Assembly: GCF_014196715.1 (NCBI RefSeq)
Contig: NZ_JACIEF010000003.1
Coordinates: forward strand, 401,874 to 465,873
DNA length: 64,000 nucleotides
Source: Pedobacter zeae
Lineage (GTDB): Bacteria > Bacteroidota > Bacteroidia > Sphingobacteriales > Sphingobacteriaceae
Reading direction: 5' to 3'
Shown: positions 45,568-53,457 of the stretch, in pieces
Position numbering within the stretch: position 1 is the stretch's first letter
Layout of the letters: each line of letters opens with the position of its first letter
The notes under the pieces: model-generated
What the model was told of the DNA's origin: nothing
What the model saw: only the letters and a program-made list of their open reading frames with translations
The model's database searches: none
Translations under genes and position numbers: made by a program

Positions 45568-46488
45568 ATGAAAAATATTTTATTTGCTATAGCAACACTC
45601 TTTACACTTACGCTGGTTTCCTGCAGAAAAGAGCCCGTTACTGTATTCCCTGATTATGATAAAAACTGGTTGGCCATGGAAGATAATCCCAATGATCCGA
45701 CTATCCATGCCAACTTCCAGTTTTATAAAGAAACCGGTATTCCGGTATTTGTTAACGATACCATAGGTTCGCAAACGCGCGTGGATGTTTTCGGAAAAAC
45801 CTATACCTATTACGAAGTTTTATCATTAAGTTATTCGCTTGGTGGCTTGCAAAGCGGGCCGCCACCTATGGTGCAATCATTTACCTATTGTAATAAAGCC
45901 GATGTGCCAACTGCACTGGCCTTTTTAAGAGCTGAAATTATGCCCATAATAGCAGGCAAAATCCATGTTCCGAGTATTCTTTTGGTTGAGAACATGAGTA
46001 CCAATGCTTTTGGAACATACGCTTATAAAGGACTGAATACCGTGGCAGTAGCACAGATTTCAAAAATCCAGGCCATGAGCCAAACCACCAAAGCCGATTA
46101 CAAAGCCGCCATATTAAGGGCCATACTCACCAATACGGTATTGGATAATAAATATGCTGATATCCTGGATAAGTTTTATGCCGTTTCCAGAAAGTTTGTA
46201 AGCGGTAGGGATGCTTATGGATTAAACTCTTTCTACTTAACAAGCACTTATATTGTGGGTTTACCGGCGGGCACTCCCTTCACTTTCCAGGCGATTGGCT
46301 TTCTTGGGCCTGATGCCAGGATCACCTCGTCGTCGCCCATTTCTACCTGGCTGGATGTATGCATGTATATAGAGGCCGCTTCGGTAAATACGGATGCGCA
46401 ATTCAAACAGAAATATGCTGCGTATCCCAATATTCTGACAAAATACGGCTACATCCGCCAAATTTTAACTGACATAGGCATAAAATAA
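45568..46488 (+). CDS. lipoprotein, Peptidase_Mx1-like layout but no HExxH
   Basis: 306-residue lipoprotein (lipobox TLTLVSCRKE, Cys19) in the SusD downstream slot. The layout (FPDYDKNWLAMEDNPND start, central ILLVENMS, late AILRAILTN) resembles the putative zinc metallopeptidases that follow SusD genes in other Bacteroidota. The HExxH motif expected in the late helix is absent; that helix reads YKAAILRAILTNTVLDNKY. It may be a binding protein derived from a peptidase, or unrelated. Its ATG lies 10 bp after the SusD stop, so it belongs to the operon. Assignment is uncertain. Confidence 0.6.
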   Translation: MKNILFAIATLFTLTLVSCRKEPVTVFPDYDKNWLAMEDNPNDPTIHANFQFYKETGIPVFVNDTIGSQTRVDVFGKTYTYYEVLSLSYSLGGLQSGPPPMVQSFTYCNKADVPTALAFLRAEIMPIIAGKIHVPSILLVENMSTNAFGTYAYKGLNTVAVAQISKIQAMSQTTKADYKAAILRAILTNTVLDNKYADILDKFYAVSRKFVSGRDAYGLNSFYLTSTYIVGLPAGTPFTFQAIGFLGPDARITSSSPISTWLDVCMYIEAASVNTDAQFKQKYAAYPNILTKYGYIRQILTDIGIK

Positions 46489-46562
46489 TCAATAAAAACA
46501 CATAATCAACTGTTGGCAAGCACTATTCAGCTTGCCAATTTCAAAACAACTATAAATTTATA

Positions 46563-47909
46563 ATGAAAAAAGCACTAATTTTTTCTGTGATGCTGGCGGT
46601 ATCTGCATCATCATGGGCACAAACCGCTGTTATTAAAGGAAAATTCCACAAACTTCTGCCCAATGGCAGGGAAACTCAGGAGGTTTTCTTTTCCAAACCT
46701 GAAGAAGGTGAAATTCAGGTTATTCTCCCGATGATAAAAAGCAAGCCAGACCAAATCTTCCGTGGAGAAGTAAAGAAGGAAGATCTTAATACCATCCGTT
46801 ATGTAGGGGTATTTGATGAACAGTACGCTGTTTACATGAAACCTGGTGAGGAACTGAATGTAGACGCCGGCGACGGACAAATTGCTTATTCAGGCAATGT
46901 CAATAAAGAGAACCAGGTATTTGCAGACTGGTATAAAATGATAAAGCCACTTAGACGTTATGGTTACACTAAAGACGGTTATAAATTACCTTCTGCCGGT
47001 TATCTTAAAACTATCGACTCATTGAAAGTACCGGTTGAGCAGTTTATTAAAAATATCAATACCGGAAATACAGCCTTTGATAAACAGGCTAAATATTTTT
47101 TAACCTATAGTTATAAATATGATGTGATTATCCCTACTGCCTCTGGTTTGAACATTGGAAAGAAAGATGAATATCCTGAGAGTCTGGTCAAATTTTATAA
47201 TGATGAAAAATGGACAGATGCGAATATCTGGAACCTGCCTATGGGCTACCATTACATGCTTTACTTCGCCTTTGTGAAACATATCATCTATAATTCCAAA
47301 CAAGGAATGGCTGCCGATATGCTAATCCCGGAAATTTCTAATAAAGAGCTGAAAGCTAAATTTATTGTGGCACAGGCAGAAAGAGGCGCAAACATGAACT
47401 TTGTTCAATACCTGGAGCGTAATGAGCAATTTATGCAGACTGATCAGCAACGCGACAAAATGAAAACAATGTTGAAAAGAGCCCGTATGCAAAAGCCTGG
47501 TGGCGATTGGATCGACTTTTCTTATCCTGATGCTGCAGGTAAGATGCATAAACTCTCAGATAACCTTGGCAAAGTTGTTTTAATTGATGTTTGGGCAACC
47601 TGGTGTGCTCCTTGCCTGCAAGAACAACCTGCTTTAGAGGAACTTGAAAAATCTTTTGAAGGTAAAGATGTTGTTTTTATCAGCTTATCTATCGATACCG
47701 ACCAAGCTAAATGGCAGAAAATGGTAGCGGAGAAAAAACTATCCGGATTACACCTGTTCTCGAATAATAAAGGTCCGATCATCGCAGATTATGAAACAAC
47801 CGAAATACCAAGGTTTATCCTGTTCGACAAAACCGGCAAAACGGTAAACTTTAACGCTCCTCGTCCGTCAGACCCGAAATTAAAAGCCCTTATTGAATCG
47901 AATTTATAA
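46563..47909 (+). CDS. secreted TlpA-family thiol-disulfide oxidoreductase
   Basis: 448-residue protein: signal peptide 1-19 (SASSWAQ), a large N-terminal domain of about 300 residues common to Sus-locus TlpA proteins, and a C-terminal redoxin domain with WATWCAPC (C348 and C351), followed by cis-Pro loop EIPRFILFD. It probably keeps thiols in or near the imported substrate reduced, or it matures the neighbouring proteins. It follows the lipoprotein gene by 74 bp. Confidence 0.9.
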   Translation: MKKALIFSVMLAVSASSWAQTAVIKGKFHKLLPNGRETQEVFFSKPEEGEIQVILPMIKSKPDQIFRGEVKKEDLNTIRYVGVFDEQYAVYMKPGEELNVDAGDGQIAYSGNVNKENQVFADWYKMIKPLRRYGYTKDGYKLPSAGYLKTIDSLKVPVEQFIKNINTGNTAFDKQAKYFLTYSYKYDVIIPTASGLNIGKKDEYPESLVKFYNDEKWTDANIWNLPMGYHYMLYFAFVKHIIYNSKQGMAADMLIPEISNKELKAKFIVAQAERGANMNFVQYLERNEQFMQTDQQRDKMKTMLKRARMQKPGGDWIDFSYPDAAGKMHKLSDNLGKVVLIDVWATWCAPCLQEQPALEELEKSFEGKDVVFISLSIDTDQAKWQKMVAEKKLSGLHLFSNNKGPIIADYETTEIPRFILFDKTGKTVNFNAPRPSDPKLKALIESNL

Positions 47910-47920
47910 CAGATAAGCAC

Positions 47921-49027
47921 ATGAAACATTTTTTTAAATTCATTTTTTTAATTGCTTGTACTTTAAATATACAAGCTGTACTGGCGCAAGGAATAAATTT
48001 CGAAACAACCAGCCTTGCTGTGGCCATGGGAAAAGCAGGAAATCCGGCTGAACCAAAATTGATTTTAGTAGACTGTTACACCACCTGGTGTATTCCGTGT
48101 TTGGAAATGTCTCAGCAAGAATTTCCTAAAAAAGTGGCCGGCGACTATTTTAACCCCAGGTTTGTGTCTATCAAGTTTGACATGGAAAAGGGAGAAGGTA
48201 AGGAGATTGGGAAAAAATACAATGTTACTACGTATCCTACCTTTCTCATTTTAAATGCTCAAGGTCAGGAAATTAACAGGATTGTTGGTAAAGCGAGTGC
48301 TGAAGAATTTATAGAAAAGGCGAAAAGTGCACTGGATCCCAAAAACTCTTTAGCTGGTTTAAAAGCCGCTTATGAGGAGAGCAAAAATATGCAAACAGGA
48401 TTTCCTTACGCTTTAGCACTTTATCAAAGTTCAAAAGATCCTTCTCCTGTTCTTGAAGAACTATTTGACAACGCACAGGATTTTGAGCGGTTCAGTAAAG
48501 CTTACCTGGAGTTGGCTTTTGGCATTACGAAGTTCGGTAGCCCTTTCTTCAGAAAACTAATGTTAGAGAAAGCAAATATTGATGCAGCCTGGGGTACGGA
48601 AGTAACGAACCGAATCATATTTGATAAAATCCGTAAAGACATGTACCAAATTGCCAATGAAACTGCGGCAAAGTACAATATCGTTTATACGCCGAAAGAA
48701 GTAGAGGAGATTGCCTATACGGTATCCTTGCTGAAGTTACCTAAAGATAAAGCAGAATCACATATGTGCCGACTTGCGCTTTATGTAATTAACCAGGATT
48801 TAGATGGATTAATTGCTTACTATAAACGCCATATTGCATTGATACCAAATACTGATGTATTTAAAGATATGTTAGACGGGATGTTAATGCAAAAAATGGC
48901 TAAAGCCAATGAGAAACAAAAAATTGCCATCAAAGAATATTTTACCGGATTAGTGAAGGTTCATGATAGGGAAGCTCAAAGATATCGCTCTCTAACTGAA
49001 GCTTTGAATAGAACAGCTGTTAAATAG
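47921..49027 (+). CDS. secreted thioredoxin-family protein with helical C-terminal domain
   Basis: 368-residue protein: signal peptide 1-22 (AVLAQ), thioredoxin domain with TTWCIPC (C57 and C60) and TYPTFLILN, then a 240-residue helical region (YEESKNMQTGF...LDGMLMQKMAK) without a recognised family. The ATG is 11 bp after the preceding TlpA gene. Two different thioredoxin-fold proteins in one Sus-like operon is unusual. Confidence 0.88.
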   Translation: MKHFFKFIFLIACTLNIQAVLAQGINFETTSLAVAMGKAGNPAEPKLILVDCYTTWCIPCLEMSQQEFPKKVAGDYFNPRFVSIKFDMEKGEGKEIGKKYNVTTYPTFLILNAQGQEINRIVGKASAEEFIEKAKSALDPKNSLAGLKAAYEESKNMQTGFPYALALYQSSKDPSPVLEELFDNAQDFERFSKAYLELAFGITKFGSPFFRKLMLEKANIDAAWGTEVTNRIIFDKIRKDMYQIANETAAKYNIVYTPKEVEEIAYTVSLLKLPKDKAESHMCRLALYVINQDLDGLIAYYKRHIALIPNTDVFKDMLDGMLMQKMAKANEKQKIAIKEYFTGLVKVHDREAQRYRSLTEALNRTAVK

Positions 49028-49039
49028 TCAAGAAGGCAA

Positions 49040-49942
49040 ATGCATAAGAAGATGTCAGCACAAAAAACATTAAAAAAGGGCTTGTATATTGCAACTGCAA
49101 TATTCTTTCTTGCAGTTGGTTCCGGCTATGCCCAAACCTTTACCGATGACGCAAAGATTTTAGCGGATTACCAAAAGTCATTAGATTCTTTGTTTCTAAA
49201 AGTAAAGACGATTACCGCTACCGATGCGCAAACCCAATTGGCAGAAAATACGCAAGCCATCTCCCTGAACCTGGTGAAAGCTAACAAAAAGTTACAAACC
49301 GGGAACGAAATCTACAAGCATGCAAAATCTGCAACGGTTACCGTTGGTATTGCCTACCTCTGCCCAAGATGCAGCAATTCTCATATCAGCGAATCTTCAG
49401 GGTACGTAATAGATCCTAAAGGAATTGTGGTCACAAATTATCATGTAGCCGCAATGTATGCCAATATTAAGGATGGAAACAAGCCTTTAGGGCTTACCGT
49501 CAGGATGGCCAATGGAAAGATTTATGCCGTAAAAAGTATACTGGCCTGTTCAAAAAACAACGATTTAGCGGTACTTGAATTAGTAACGGAGGGGGAGAAA
49601 ATCCCTGCTTTGCCATTAGCGCAGGCCGGCAAGGTGGGTGATCAGGTATATGTATTAGGCCACCCTAAAGGCATGCACTACTTTTTTAGTGAAGGGATGG
49701 TAACCAACAAATACATGGAAGAAGCAGGAGAACATGACAAGAAATTTTTTCGTCAAATGATGGCTATTTCGGCTGATTATGCCACTGGTTCAAGCGGTGG
49801 TCCGGTAATGGATCATTACGGGAATGTAATTGGTACGGTATCCAACACCAAAATGTTTACCCATAGCGAAATGAACCCCAGCGTGCAGATGGTAGTAAAG
49901 AATACGGTCCCTGTAGAATCACTATGGAAACTGGTTCGATAG
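49040..49942 (+). CDS. secreted trypsin-like serine protease
   Basis: 300-residue S1-fold protease. A signal peptide covers about 1-32 (SGYAQ). The triad is H135 (TNYHVA), D175 (NNDLAV) and S252 (GSSGGPV). There is no PDZ domain, unlike HtrA. A CPRC pair (C108 and C111) and C170 sit close to the active-site loops, and the upstream domain (about 35-95) is helical. It is the last gene of the Sus-like locus, 12 bp after the thioredoxin gene, and is followed by a strong terminator. Confidence 0.9.
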   Translation: MHKKMSAQKTLKKGLYIATAIFFLAVGSGYAQTFTDDAKILADYQKSLDSLFLKVKTITATDAQTQLAENTQAISLNLVKANKKLQTGNEIYKHAKSATVTVGIAYLCPRCSNSHISESSGYVIDPKGIVVTNYHVAAMYANIKDGNKPLGLTVRMANGKIYAVKSILACSKNNDLAVLELVTEGEKIPALPLAQAGKVGDQVYVLGHPKGMHYFFSEGMVTNKYMEEAGEHDKKFFRQMMAISADYATGSSGGPVMDHYGNVIGTVSNTKMFTHSEMNPSVQMVVKNTVPVESLWKLVR

Positions 49943-49995
49943 CGAACAAATCATTAAAATTTATTGAAGCTGTTTAAGCTTAACAGCACGCTCAG

Positions 49996-50028
49996 ATGCC
50001 CGCGGTACTTACCGCGGGCATTCTTTTT
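49996..50028 (+). terminator. strong Rho-independent terminator of the Sus-like locus
   Basis: An 11-bp perfect stem (ATGCCCGCGGT / ACCGCGGGCAT) with an ACTT loop and a T-rich tract, 54 bp after the protease stop codon. Confidence 0.9.
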
Positions 50029-50125
50029 ACTGCTAAAATGGGCCTGGTTAAGCATTGTAGTTCAGCTGGCTTAAACCACCCTAAAATTGTCTGTTATCGG
50101 CACCTTATTTCCGCTGTAGCTTATT

Positions 50126-50133
50126 TAGATTTG
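50126..50133 (+). promoter_or_regulatory. -7 element (TAGATTTG) of the alpha/beta hydrolase
   Basis: TAnnTTTG match 25 bp before the ATG at 50159. Confidence 0.5.
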
Positions 50134-50158
50134 TGTAGCAAATTTTACACTAAAACCG

Positions 50159-50941
50159 ATGGCAACATACAACAAATCAGGATATGAAAAGGTAAATGGC
50201 ATTAACATGTATTATGAAATTTACGGTGAAGGAGTAACTCCACTGGTATTGATACATGGCGGTGGTTCAACCATTCAATCTACATTCGGGAAACTTATTC
50301 CGTTTTTGGCGAAATCTAACCAGCTTATAGCTGTTGAACTTCAGGCACACGGACGTACCAGCGACCGCGACCAGGCCGAATCTTTTGAGCAGGATGCAAA
50401 GGATGTGACTACGTTATTAGGTCAGCTAAACATAACAAAGGCCAATTTTTTAGGTTTCAGCAATGGCGGTACAACAACCTTGCATATTGCAGCACACTAT
50501 CCGGCGGTGGCGAATAAAATCGTTGTTATTTCGGCTAATTACCAAAGGGAAGGCTTAATCGAAGGTTTTTATAATGGCTTTGGAGATGCCACCATAGCGC
50601 ATATGCCAGAACCGCTTAAAGCGGCTTTCTTAGCCGTAAATCCTGATCATAATGCGTTGCAAACGATGTTCGAAAAGGACAAACAACGCATGCTGGATTT
50701 TACCGATCTGAGCGATAACGACCTTAAAGGCATTACTTCCGATACACTTTTAATGGTTGGGGATCAAGATGTGATCAGGCCCGAACATGTGGTTAAAATG
50801 TCGGGATTGATTGCAAATGCGCAACTGGTGATTTTACCTGGCGCGCATGGTGCCATGATCGGCGAAAACCTTAATCCCGGTGTAAGCGACAAAACAATAG
50901 AGATTACTGCACATCTGATAGATACTTTTTTAAATCAATAA
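50159..50941 (+). CDS. alpha/beta hydrolase (Ser nucleophile)
   Basis: 260-residue hydrolase. HGGGST is the oxyanion loop, GFSNGG (Ser101) the nucleophile elbow, and LPGAHGA holds the catalytic His. It acts in the cytoplasm (no signal peptide). The substrate is unknown; it resembles proline iminopeptidase-like and esterase-like members. It stands alone after the Sus locus terminator. Confidence 0.9.
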   Translation: MATYNKSGYEKVNGINMYYEIYGEGVTPLVLIHGGGSTIQSTFGKLIPFLAKSNQLIAVELQAHGRTSDRDQAESFEQDAKDVTTLLGQLNITKANFLGFSNGGTTTLHIAAHYPAVANKIVVISANYQREGLIEGFYNGFGDATIAHMPEPLKAAFLAVNPDHNALQTMFEKDKQRMLDFTDLSDNDLKGITSDTLLMVGDQDVIRPEHVVKMSGLIANAQLVILPGAHGAMIGENLNPGVSDKTIEITAHLIDTFLNQ

Positions 50942-51017
50942 GTATGGCGATGAATTTAACAGGTTAACCTGAATAAAAATTACCCCCGTCTGATGAAGCA
51001 TTTAATATCTTTACCGG

Positions 51018-51701
51018 ATGGAATACGTATTGGATAATCCGATTTATTATGCCTTAACCTCCGCACACAGCCATATTGCAAAAGGATCTGATCAGGTAAA
51101 ATATTATGTTGAAGACATCACGGCATTTGCCGGTTTAAGAGATAATTCTCCGGACGATCTAAATGCCCTTTACCAGGTCAGCCCTGCAGAAAGCCTTTTT
51201 GTATTTTTCTCAAAAACACCGGTCTATATCCCTGAAAAGTGGAAACTATTAACCCAGATCGACATGTTTCAATTTATTTTTCGTGGTAAAGAGATACCAA
51301 TGGCAGATGCAGTGGGAATAACAAACCTCGATCTAGAACATGTTACGGAAATGATCGGCCTGGTGGAGCTGACCAAACCCGGACCGTTTCTGGCCAAAAC
51401 CATCGAACTTGGCAATTACACCGGTATATTTGTTGAGGGAAAATTGGCCGCCATGGCCGGCCACCGTTTTTTCCCCAGCCCTTATCGCGAAATAAGTGCG
51501 GTTTGTACCCATCCCGATCATTTAGGTAAAGGCTACGCCTTTAAAATTTTACAGGAACAGGTTAAAAGAATATTGCTCCGTTCGGAAATACCTTTTCTGC
51601 ATGTTAGAAATGACAATGATGGCGCAATTAAACTTTACCAGAAACTTGGTTTTGAGATCAGAACAGATATGATTGCCTACGTTATCAAAAAAGAGTTTTA
51701 A
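51018..51701 (+). CDS. GNAT family acetyltransferase (FR47-like)
   Basis: 227-residue protein. The C-terminal GNAT domain has ISAVCTHPDHLGKGYAFKIL (motif A) and HVRNDNDGAIKLYQKLGFE (motif B). The N-terminal half is the extended FR47-like region. The substrate is unknown. A near-match TATCTTTA promoter element directly precedes the ATG. Confidence 0.88.
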   Translation: MEYVLDNPIYYALTSAHSHIAKGSDQVKYYVEDITAFAGLRDNSPDDLNALYQVSPAESLFVFFSKTPVYIPEKWKLLTQIDMFQFIFRGKEIPMADAVGITNLDLEHVTEMIGLVELTKPGPFLAKTIELGNYTGIFVEGKLAAMAGHRFFPSPYREISAVCTHPDHLGKGYAFKILQEQVKRILLRSEIPFLHVRNDNDGAIKLYQKLGFEIRTDMIAYVIKKEF

Positions 51702-51759
51702 ACCAAGAAGAGAATGGTTCTAAATAGAAATCTCACCAAAAATTGCAGTTTCTATGTTT

Positions 51760-51767
51760 TAGTTTTG
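51760..51767 (+). promoter_or_regulatory. -7 element (TAGTTTTG) of the CDGSH gene
   Basis: TAnnTTTG match 18 bp before the ATG at 51786, supporting that start over an upstream in-frame ATG at 51714. Confidence 0.5.
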
Positions 51768-51785
51768 TGGCAAACAAACACATAC

Positions 51786-52010
51786 ATGTCTAAAACAAAA
51801 CTTACCATTAACAATAACGGCTCAGTTAAAATTGAGGGCGATTTCGAAATTGTAGATAGAGATGGCAATGCTTACGGCCTACAGGGCAGAGAAGTGGTTT
51901 CGATCTGCCGTTGTGGTTTATCCAAAAACAAACCTTTTTGCGATGGTGCACATAAAGGCCATTTTGAACACGAAGCAGTTGCATTCGATCTTCCCCCTAA
52001 AAAAGTTTAA
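51786..52010 (+). CDS. CDGSH-type [2Fe-2S] protein
   Basis: 74-residue protein with one CDGSH domain. The ligands are C-x-C-x2-S-x3-P-x-C-D-G-x2-H in CRCGLSKNKPFCDGAHKGH (three Cys and one His). Single-domain bacterial forms carry a redox-active, pH-labile cluster; the role is probably in iron or redox balance. The start follows the promoter element and gives MSKTKLT. Confidence 0.95.
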   Translation: MSKTKLTINNNGSVKIEGDFEIVDRDGNAYGLQGREVVSICRCGLSKNKPFCDGAHKGHFEHEAVAFDLPPKKV

Positions 52011-52026
52011 TAAACAACAATTTAAA

Positions 52027-52059
52027 AGCATCAATCTACTCAGATTGGTGCTTTTTTTT
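52027..52059 (+). terminator. Rho-independent terminator after the CDGSH gene
   Basis: An 11-bp stem (AGCATCAATCT / AGATTGGTGCT, one G-U pair) with an ACTC loop and seven or more T. Confidence 0.85.
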
Positions 52060-52203
52060 CAAAGAAGAAAATTGATGCCCAATCTGCATCCAAAAGTGGC
52101 CGACTAATCAGTAAAGTTTGGCTTTAAACTTAATAGGTTTGCCACATTTTTACTGGAACTTTTTATAGAATTCAATGTTAAATGAATAGATAATCTATAC
52201 ATT

Positions 52204-52398
52204 ATGGCAAAAGAGAAGAAAAAGAGTAAAAAGAAAAAAGATAAAAAGAAAGGCAAGAAAAAGAATAAGTTGGGCGTTAAAAATTCACTGGTAAACAATA
52301 TTAACGCCCGTAAGAAAAAAGGCAAATCAAGATCCAAGAAGAAATCAAAAATTAGTAAAAAGGCATACAAAAAAATGCAGGAAGGCTGGAAGAAATAG
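52204..52398 (+). CDS. Lys-rich small basic protein
   Basis: 64-residue protein, about half Lys and Arg, beginning MAKEKKKSKKKKDKKKGKKK and ending KKAYKKMQEGWKK. No family is recognised; the composition suggests binding to nucleic acid, as in histone H1-like proteins. The frame stays open and the low-complexity start is unlikely to be a chance effect, but it could also be mis-called. It lies 76 bp before a second basic gene. Confidence 0.65.
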   Translation: MAKEKKKSKKKKDKKKGKKKNKLGVKNSLVNNINARKKKGKSRSKKKSKISKKAYKKMQEGWKK

Positions 52399-52450
52399 CT
52401 GGTGGTTTAGGTGCTTGCGCAGCGAAAGGTAGATAATGATAAAATTCGGC

Positions 52451-52458
52451 TATCTTTG
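52451..52458 (+). promoter_or_regulatory. -7 element (TATCTTTG) of the second basic protein
   Basis: Exact match, 15 bp before the ATG at 52474, fixing that start rather than an earlier GTG at 52411. Confidence 0.65.
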
Positions 52459-52473
52459 CACAAAATAAAATCG

Positions 52474-52866
52474 ATGGCGGTATTACATAAAAAAGAAGAA
52501 AAAATTCAGGCAGTGCTTGGCAGGTTGCCTAAAAAATATACAGACGAGCAATTTGTAGAGATGTTCATTAAGCTTTACTCTAAAGATTGGGGCAAAATTA
52601 AATCAGCGTACATCAAACAATCGCAGGATAAAGAACCCGGAGCCGTTATTAATATGCCTAAACCAGAAGTATATTTACGGCAAATCCTCTCCACCTACCT
52701 CCAACAGGATCATGCTCCTAAAGCAGTAGAGATGAAAGAAGAACCTGTTATCGAAGTTAAAAAAACGAAAGCACCTGCAAAGAAAAACCCCGAAGCTGCT
52801 GGACAAAACCAGGCAGTTGAAAAGAAAGCAAAAACGGCGGTAAAAAAAACAACAATAAAAAAATAA
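52474..52866 (+). CDS. small basic protein with Lys/Ala/Pro-rich tail
   Basis: 130-residue protein. The N-terminal 75 residues are a folded, helical-looking domain (EEKIQAVLGRLPKKYTDEQF...YSKDWGKIKSAYI). The tail from about 80 is a run of Lys, Ala and Pro (KTKAPAKKNPEAAGQ), like eukaryotic H1 or bacterial H1-like proteins. The function is unknown; a nucleoid-associated role is inferred from composition. Confidence 0.75.
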   Translation: MAVLHKKEEKIQAVLGRLPKKYTDEQFVEMFIKLYSKDWGKIKSAYIKQSQDKEPGAVINMPKPEVYLRQILSTYLQQDHAPKAVEMKEEPVIEVKKTKAPAKKNPEAAGQNQAVEKKAKTAVKKTTIKK

Positions 52867-53004
52867 AAAATATTTTTCATCAGATATAATAAATCACCTT
52901 TTTGGTTGTTTATATATATGAGAGCGTTAATTTAGATGACGGGGATAGGTCGGTATGATTTATCCCCGTTCTTTTTTGGCATTTTTTCCATTCTATTTTT
53001 TGTT

Positions 53005-53033
53005 GTCATGCTGCTGAGTGAGCGAAGAATCTT
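53005..53033. repeat. possible dispersed intergenic element
   Basis: GTCATGCTG-CTGAGTGAGCG-AAGAATCT resembles the short GTCATGCTGAG...GCGAAGAATCT phrase often repeated in Sphingobacteriaceae intergenic DNA. Only one copy is visible here. Confidence 0.3.
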
Positions 53034-53107
53034 TAGCTTTCAGCCCATACCACAATTCACTTATCCATCCCAAGTTTTACATCCAATTGTAAACTTTATT
53101 CCTTTAA

Positions 53108-53139
53108 TTGGTATATCGGGAAAAGTCGATATACCTTTG
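53108..53139 (+). promoter_or_regulatory. ArsR promoter with embedded operator palindrome
   Basis: TTG (53108-53110, -33) and TACCTTTG (53132-53139, -7), 21 bp apart, bracket the perfect inverted repeat GTATATCG (53111-53118) and CGATATAC (53127-53134). The ATG at 53144 is four bases past the -7 element. A repressor on this site would block polymerase. Confidence 0.7.
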
Positions 53140-53143
53140 TACC

Positions 53144-53446
53144 ATGGAACAAGTAGAAATATTTAAAGCCCTTTCGAACAAAACACGTTTAGAGATTCTA
53201 GGCTGGCTAAAGGAACCGGCACTGCATTTCCCCGATCAGCCAAATCCCGATTTTGAAACGGTTGGTGTCTGCGTCGGTCAGATCCAGATTAAAAGCGGCT
53301 TATCTCAGAGTACCATCTCAGAATACCTTTCTATTTTACAACGTGCCGATTTAATCAGCTCTACCCGCGTAGGCCAATGGACTTATTACAAGCGCAACCA
53401 GGAAGGTTTAGAAAAATTAAGTAAAATCATTAATACCGAATTATAA
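53144..53446 (+). CDS. ArsR family transcriptional regulator
   Basis: 100-residue winged-helix regulator (EIFKALSNKTRLEILGWLKEP, GQIQIKSGLSQSTISEYLSILQRADLI). It has no metal-binding CxC motif and a single Cys (VGVCVGQ), so it could respond to thiol modification. The start ATG 53144 follows the promoter. It reads into an Old Yellow Enzyme gene 11 bp downstream, so it probably controls that gene and itself. Confidence 0.92.
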   Translation: MEQVEIFKALSNKTRLEILGWLKEPALHFPDQPNPDFETVGVCVGQIQIKSGLSQSTISEYLSILQRADLISSTRVGQWTYYKRNQEGLEKLSKIINTEL

Positions 53447-53457
53447 TTTAAAAACAT

